Assembly: GCA_038745625.1 (NCBI GenBank) | Contig: JBCDLG010000082.1 | Span: 1-14,525, forward strand | DNA: 14,525 nt | Source of the DNA: Parvularcula sp038745625 | GTDB taxonomy: Bacteria > Pseudomonadota > Alphaproteobacteria > Caulobacterales > Parvularculaceae | Direction of reading: 5' to 3' | Part shown: piece by piece, positions 13,531 through 14,525 of the stretch | How positions within the stretch are numbered: the first letter of the stretch is position 1 | How the letters are laid out: each line of letters opens with the position of its first letter | Notes under the pieces: model-generated | The model's input: the letters and a program-made list of their open reading frames with translations, nothing else | What the model was told of the DNA's origin: nothing | Database searches by the model: none | Made by a program: the position numbers and the translations under genes

Positions 13531-13935
13531 ACACCCAACGGCGGCCCTCGCGTGCCTGCCCCGATCAGCGAAGAGATCTTCCATCAGGTTTGAGGCGCCA
13601 TTGATCACCTCGGGGTGATCCGTAAACGTCGGCGTACAGGCGACAAAGCCGTCGAGCTTAACGCAGCATTGCACCCGACCGAGATCACCCCCAAGCGCGT
13701 GCTTGAGTTGTGAGACGATCATCACACCGCAGGCTTCAGCTGCCAACGCGCCTTCTTCGGTGCTGAGATCCGTGCCCAGGAGGCCTTGAATGAGTTCACC
13801 GTTGCGGAAGGGCAGTTGCCCGGAAATGAAGATCAGTGAGCCGACCTTCCGTGATGGAACATAACTCGCTATGGGCAAGGCAGGCTCTGGTAGTGTCAGG
13901 CCGCGCTCTGCGATTTTTTGTTCTACCGTGGTCAT
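13474..13935 (-). CDS. RidA/YjgF-family protein
   Basis: 153 residues, cytoplasmic. Members of this family include enamine/imine deaminases that clear reactive 2-aminoacrylate, and others of unknown activity. The length and the pattern SYVPSRKVGSLIFISGQLPF, LKHALGGDLGRV, DGFVACTPTFTDHPEVINGAS, LFADRGRHARAAVG and LPRGAAVEV fit the longer YER057c/UK114-like-1 subgroup better than classical RidA of about 130 residues. Arg130 in HARAAVG and Glu145 in VEV sit where the catalytic Arg and Glu of RidA are expected, so deaminase activity is possible. GGGAGGA at 13945-13951 precedes the ATG. It lies 30 bases after the ArsC/Spx-like gene, probably co-transcribed. The 3' end overlaps lpxB antisense by 57 bases, inside the conserved C-terminal motif, so the overlap is real. 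Confidence 0.92.
   Translation of the reverse strand: MTTVEQKIAERGLTLPEPALPIASYVPSRKVGSLIFISGQLPFRNGELIQGLLGTDLSTEEGALAAEACGVMIVSQLKHALGGDLGRVQCCVKLDGFVACTPTFTDHPEVINGASNLMEDLFADRGRHARAAVGCSSLPRGAAVEVAATFAVD
13488..13502. other. perfect inverted repeat in the convergent overlap
   Basis: AGGTCGCGGCGACCT is a perfect 15-base inverted repeat (7-base arms, one central base) within the 57-base convergent overlap of lpxB and the RidA-like gene. It is followed by no T-run on either strand. It might slow or end transcription from both sides, or simply reflect codon constraint on both genes. Confidence 0.25.
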
Positions 13936-13965
13936 TGGTTTTATCCTCCCTCGTACTGCGTGAAC

Positions 13966-14304
13966 CTAGGCCTCAAGAAGGGCTGCTTGCACGTCTTTTG
14001 TCCAACCAACATAGATGGTTTTGCCGGTTTCAATCACTGGGCGTTTGATCAGTGTCGGGTGGGCCTGCAACAGCGCCGACGGCCCAGCGTTGCGTTCGTC
14101 CTCTGACAGGTTGCGCCAAGTGGTCGAGCGCTTGTTGATCAGAAGATCTGAGCCGACGGCCTCAAGCCATTGGGGAACAAGCGTTTTGAGGTCAGCCTCG
14201 GTGCGAATATCGACGAAGGAGGGTTTGAGACCAGCTTCTGTGAGGGCCTTCATCGCCTTCTTGCACGTGTCGCAGTTTTTGAGGCCGGTGAGTGTTAGGC
14301 TCAT
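13966..14304 (-). CDS. ArsC/Spx (YffB)-family thioredoxin-fold protein
   Basis: 112 residues. Begins LTLTGLKNCDTCKKAMKAL with Cys11-x2-Cys14, then FVDIRTEADL, LINKRSTTWRNLSEDE and HPTLIKRPVIE, the pattern of the small ArsC/Spx/YffB group. The IKRPV segment carries the conserved Arg-Pro pair after helix 4. YffB-like members are thought to be glutathione-linked reductases; Spx members bind RNA polymerase but are best known in Firmicutes, and true arsenate reductases usually lie with other ars genes, which are absent here. Precise function is therefore open. The ATG lies 19 bases after the dinB stop with only a weak ribosome site (TTGGAT), suggesting co-transcription with dinB and the RidA-like gene. 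Confidence 0.9.
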   Translation of the reverse strand: MSLTLTGLKNCDTCKKAMKALTEAGLKPSFVDIRTEADLKTLVPQWLEAVGSDLLINKRSTTWRNLSEDERNAGPSALLQAHPTLIKRPVIETGKTIYVGWTKDVQAALLEA

Positions 14305-14323
14305 AGGTATCCAATCTTGTGGT

Positions 14324-14525
14324 CTAGCGTTTGGTCGTACGGCGGTCCCGCATCGTGCCGATCACGTTTTTTCCGAACTTGTCGCGTAAAGCCGCGACGG
14401 CGTCTTCGCGTTGCCGGTGCCGTTCATGGTCTTCAGGGTAGGCCAGGTCTGCCCGTGCCTCCTCATCGGTGACAAGATCAGAAATTCCCACACCGATGAG
14501 CCGATAGGCTGTGCGCGGCGCCCGC
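14324..14525 (-). CDS. dinB: DNA polymerase IV, C-terminal part (5' end outside window)
   Basis: The reverse strand has an open frame entering from the right edge and ending at TAG (plus 14324-14326). It encodes 66 residues: RAPRTAYRLIGVGISDLVTD, then an acidic/basic helix EDHERHRQREDAVAALRDKFG and KNVIGTMRDRR. YRLIGVGISDL is typical of the last strand of the little-finger domain in Y-family polymerase IV, and the AALRDKFG helix followed by I-x-x-x-R is the usual tail. Such polymerases copy past damaged bases and are often SOS-induced. Only the non-catalytic end is visible, so subfamily and regulation cannot be judged. Confidence 0.85.
   Translation of the reverse strand, partial: RAPRTAYRLIGVGISDLVTDEEARADLAYPEDHERHRQREDAVAALRDKFGKNVIGTMRDRRTTKR

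Noticed and set aside
13966..14304. Arsenate reductase (arsC) assignment
   Set aside because: Only the broad ArsC/Spx/YffB family can be supported; no ars genes nearby and the short length fits YffB-like members.

Overview
The window reads as a chromosomal housekeeping block of a fairly GC-rich Gram-negative bacterium, most likely an alphaproteobacterium. Supporting this are the gene order (pyrH, frr, uppS, cdsA, dxr, rseP, bamA, skp position, lpxD, fabZ, lpxA, lpxI, lpxB), the use of lpxI instead of lpxH, and a short single-PDZ RseP. I cannot fix the genus; Caulobacterales- or Parvularculales-like lineages are plausible guesses. No rRNA, tRNA, CRISPR array, IS element or prophage was seen, and no stretch over 300 bases lacks a gene.

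Layout. Positions 2-313 are the 3' end of pyrH. Two genes then separate pyrH from frr, which are usually close neighbours: a leftward, lower-GC, dual-specificity-phosphatase-like gene (321-806) and a rightward, solo Cas4/RecB-like nuclease gene with an internal membrane helix (935-1648). From 1709 to 13530 all genes run rightward and are tightly packed: frr (ribosome recycling), uppS and cdsA (undecaprenyl and CDP-diacylglycerol lipid precursors), dxr (isoprenoid precursors feeding uppS), rseP (intramembrane protease), bamA (outer-membrane protein assembly), a very small Skp/OmpH-like remnant, then lpxD-fabZ-lpxA-lpxI-lpxB (lipid A). Several junctions overlap (GTGA, ATGA, TAATG, a 19-base overlap, TTGA), as expected of a translationally coupled envelope-biogenesis operon. 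At the right end a leftward group converges on lpxB: a RidA-like gene overlapping lpxB by 57 bases, an ArsC/Spx-like gene, and the 3' end of dinB.

How it works together. UppS needs isopentenyl units whose synthesis passes through Dxr. CdsA supplies phospholipid precursors. LpxA, LpxD, LpxI and LpxB are successive or near-successive lipid A enzymes, and FabZ works on the hydroxyacyl-ACP pool that LpxA and LpxD also draw on. BamA inserts outer-membrane proteins, Skp normally chaperones them, and RseP-type proteases act in envelope regulation.

Most worth a second look: (1) the solo, membrane-spanning Cas4-like nuclease and its divergent phosphatase-like neighbour, inserted between pyrH and frr; (2) a Skp reduced to 72 codons at the canonical bamA-lpxD position; (3) a strong Shine-Dalgarno followed by a 10-codon open frame that ends just before, and in frame with, lpxD; (4) an LpxB whose usual GHP motif reads GNP.
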